Shown here in pieces: positions 63,442-64,000 of a stretch of DNA of 64,000 bases (positions are counted from its first letter, which is position 1; every line of letters starts with the position of its first letter). The notes beneath the pieces were generated by a model. It was not told the DNA's origin, searched no databases, and was given only the letters and a program-made list of their open reading frames with translations. Source of the stretch: Dehalococcoidia bacterium (GTDB taxonomy: Bacteria > Chloroflexota > Dehalococcoidia > Lucifugimonadales > Lucifugimonadaceae); NCBI GenBank assembly GCA_012959765.1, contig DUCO01000018.1, positions 15,142 through 79,141 of the forward strand, read 5' to 3'. The translations under genes were made by a program, and so were the position numbers.

Positions 63442-63546
63442 AGTGCCAGTCGATAACAAAAGAGTTTGCACCTCATAAACTTTCGAATCAGGGGAGTAAA
63501 CTGCGCCCGCGCCAAGCCCGCAATTCGGGCAATTCCAGGGAGTCTC

Positions 63547-64000
63547 ATGTCAGAACGAATCGAATCGGTATCAGTAACCCCGATCCCGTCGAGCTATCAA
63601 AAAGAACTCGGCAAAAACGCATATATCGACAACATCGGCACCCAGCGTCTCGAATGGGTCGTGCGGGCACGCAGCACGAGCGGTGCCGAGGGCATTTCTA
63701 TCGCCAACCGCCTGATGCGGGAAGGCACCGTCGAAACCATGCTCGCCCACATCAAGGGCGCACTGCTGGGTCGGGAAGTCGACGAGTTGCTGGAGATTTC
63801 TGACGGCGTAGTGACCGGTGCTGGACCCGACATGGATCGCTGGTATCGACGAAACGGCTGGATGACGATTCTGGCTTTCGACCTTGTTGGCAAGACCCGC
63901 GGTGTTTCGGCAATCGACCTGCTCGGTGGCAAGAAGCACGACTCAGTCCCCGCCTACGACACCACACTCTATTTTCAAGACTTCCTGAACCCCGAAAAAG
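63547..64000 (+). CDS. Enolase-superfamily protein, N-terminal part (runs off the window)
   Basis: ATG 63547 behind AGGGAG opens a frame that continues to base 64000 (151 codons visible). The capping domain (IESVSVTPIPSSYQKELG, GAEGISIANRL) and the hinge LAFDLVGKTRGVSAIDLLGG fit mandelate racemase-type members. Metal ligands lie beyond the window. It is the fourth family member in this window, after the D-aminoacylase and on the same strand. Confidence 0.8.
   Translation, partial: MSERIESVSVTPIPSSYQKELGKNAYIDNIGTQRLEWVVRARSTSGAEGISIANRLMREGTVETMLAHIKGALLGREVDELLEISDGVVTGAGPDMDRWYRRNGWMTILAFDLVGKTRGVSAIDLLGGKKHDSVPAYDTTLYFQDFLNPEK

Overview
The window looks like a chromosome segment from an uncultured free-living bacterium, most plausibly a marine Chloroflexota of the SAR202 / Dehalococcoidia type. 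This is an inference. It rests on four enolase-superfamily (mandelate racemase type) genes in 64 kb, many ATG/GTG/TTG starts, Pro/Thr-rich lipoproteins, a Gram-positive style LexA box, and catabolic genes for sugar acids, N-acyl-D-amino acids and sulfated compounds. No phage, insertion sequence or CRISPR array was seen.

Layout. 0-2.5 kb: 3' part of an O-antigen-ligase-like polymer gene, then two degenerate tRNA remnants (Leu, Pro). 2.5-13.8 kb: accessory metabolism with two MFS carriers, two small membrane proteins beside one of them, an amidohydrolase, a DapA-family lyase, a zinc alcohol dehydrogenase, an enolase-superfamily dehydratase with a broken Nudix gene, tRNA-Glu, a luciferase-like monooxygenase and an HpcH-type aldolase. 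13.8-28 kb: housekeeping block. The minus strand carries lipA-rsmI-metG-prenyl synthase-nth; the plus strand carries rlmD-maf-tatB-tatC; a separate tatA, lexA with a promoter and two candidate operators, a decayed excalibur-domain lipoprotein, rpsT and rel follow. 28-36.9 kb: a HypE-like AIR-synthase protein, two related lipoproteins, an iron-type ABC transporter (fbpABC) behind unusual palindromes, and an S1C protease. 36.9-50 kb: fabF, folC, tldD, pmbA, a HEAT-repeat protein, a ROK kinase, an RGG-repeat protein, an epimerase, a Nudix hydrolase, a long terminator-like hairpin and a CPA2 antiporter. 50-64 kb: an accessory zone rich in decayed genes. It holds truncated APH and TetR fragments, a frameshifted GNAT, an APH with two in-frame TAG codons and an ORF with an in-frame TAA. 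Among these lie intact dusB, a sulfatase, a cupin, a Gfo/Idh/MocA oxidoreductase, three enolase-superfamily genes and a D-aminoacylase.

The most interesting item is a peroxiredoxin-like gene (56703-57173). Its first active-site cysteine codon is replaced by in-frame TGA, giving a UxxC motif, and a 6-bp stem with a 5-base loop follows 10 bases later, as expected for a bacterial SECIS. Reading through gives a complete family-length protein, so it is a candidate selenoprotein. The caution is that other accessory genes in this window carry nonsense mutations at TAA or TAG.

How the genes fit together: Tat proteins export folded cofactor enzymes; FbpABC imports ferric iron; the MFS carriers and enolase / DapA / HpcH / Gfo-Idh / D-aminoacylase genes outline uptake and dehydration-cleavage of sugar acids and related oxidised organic matter; Rel and LexA supply stringent and SOS control.
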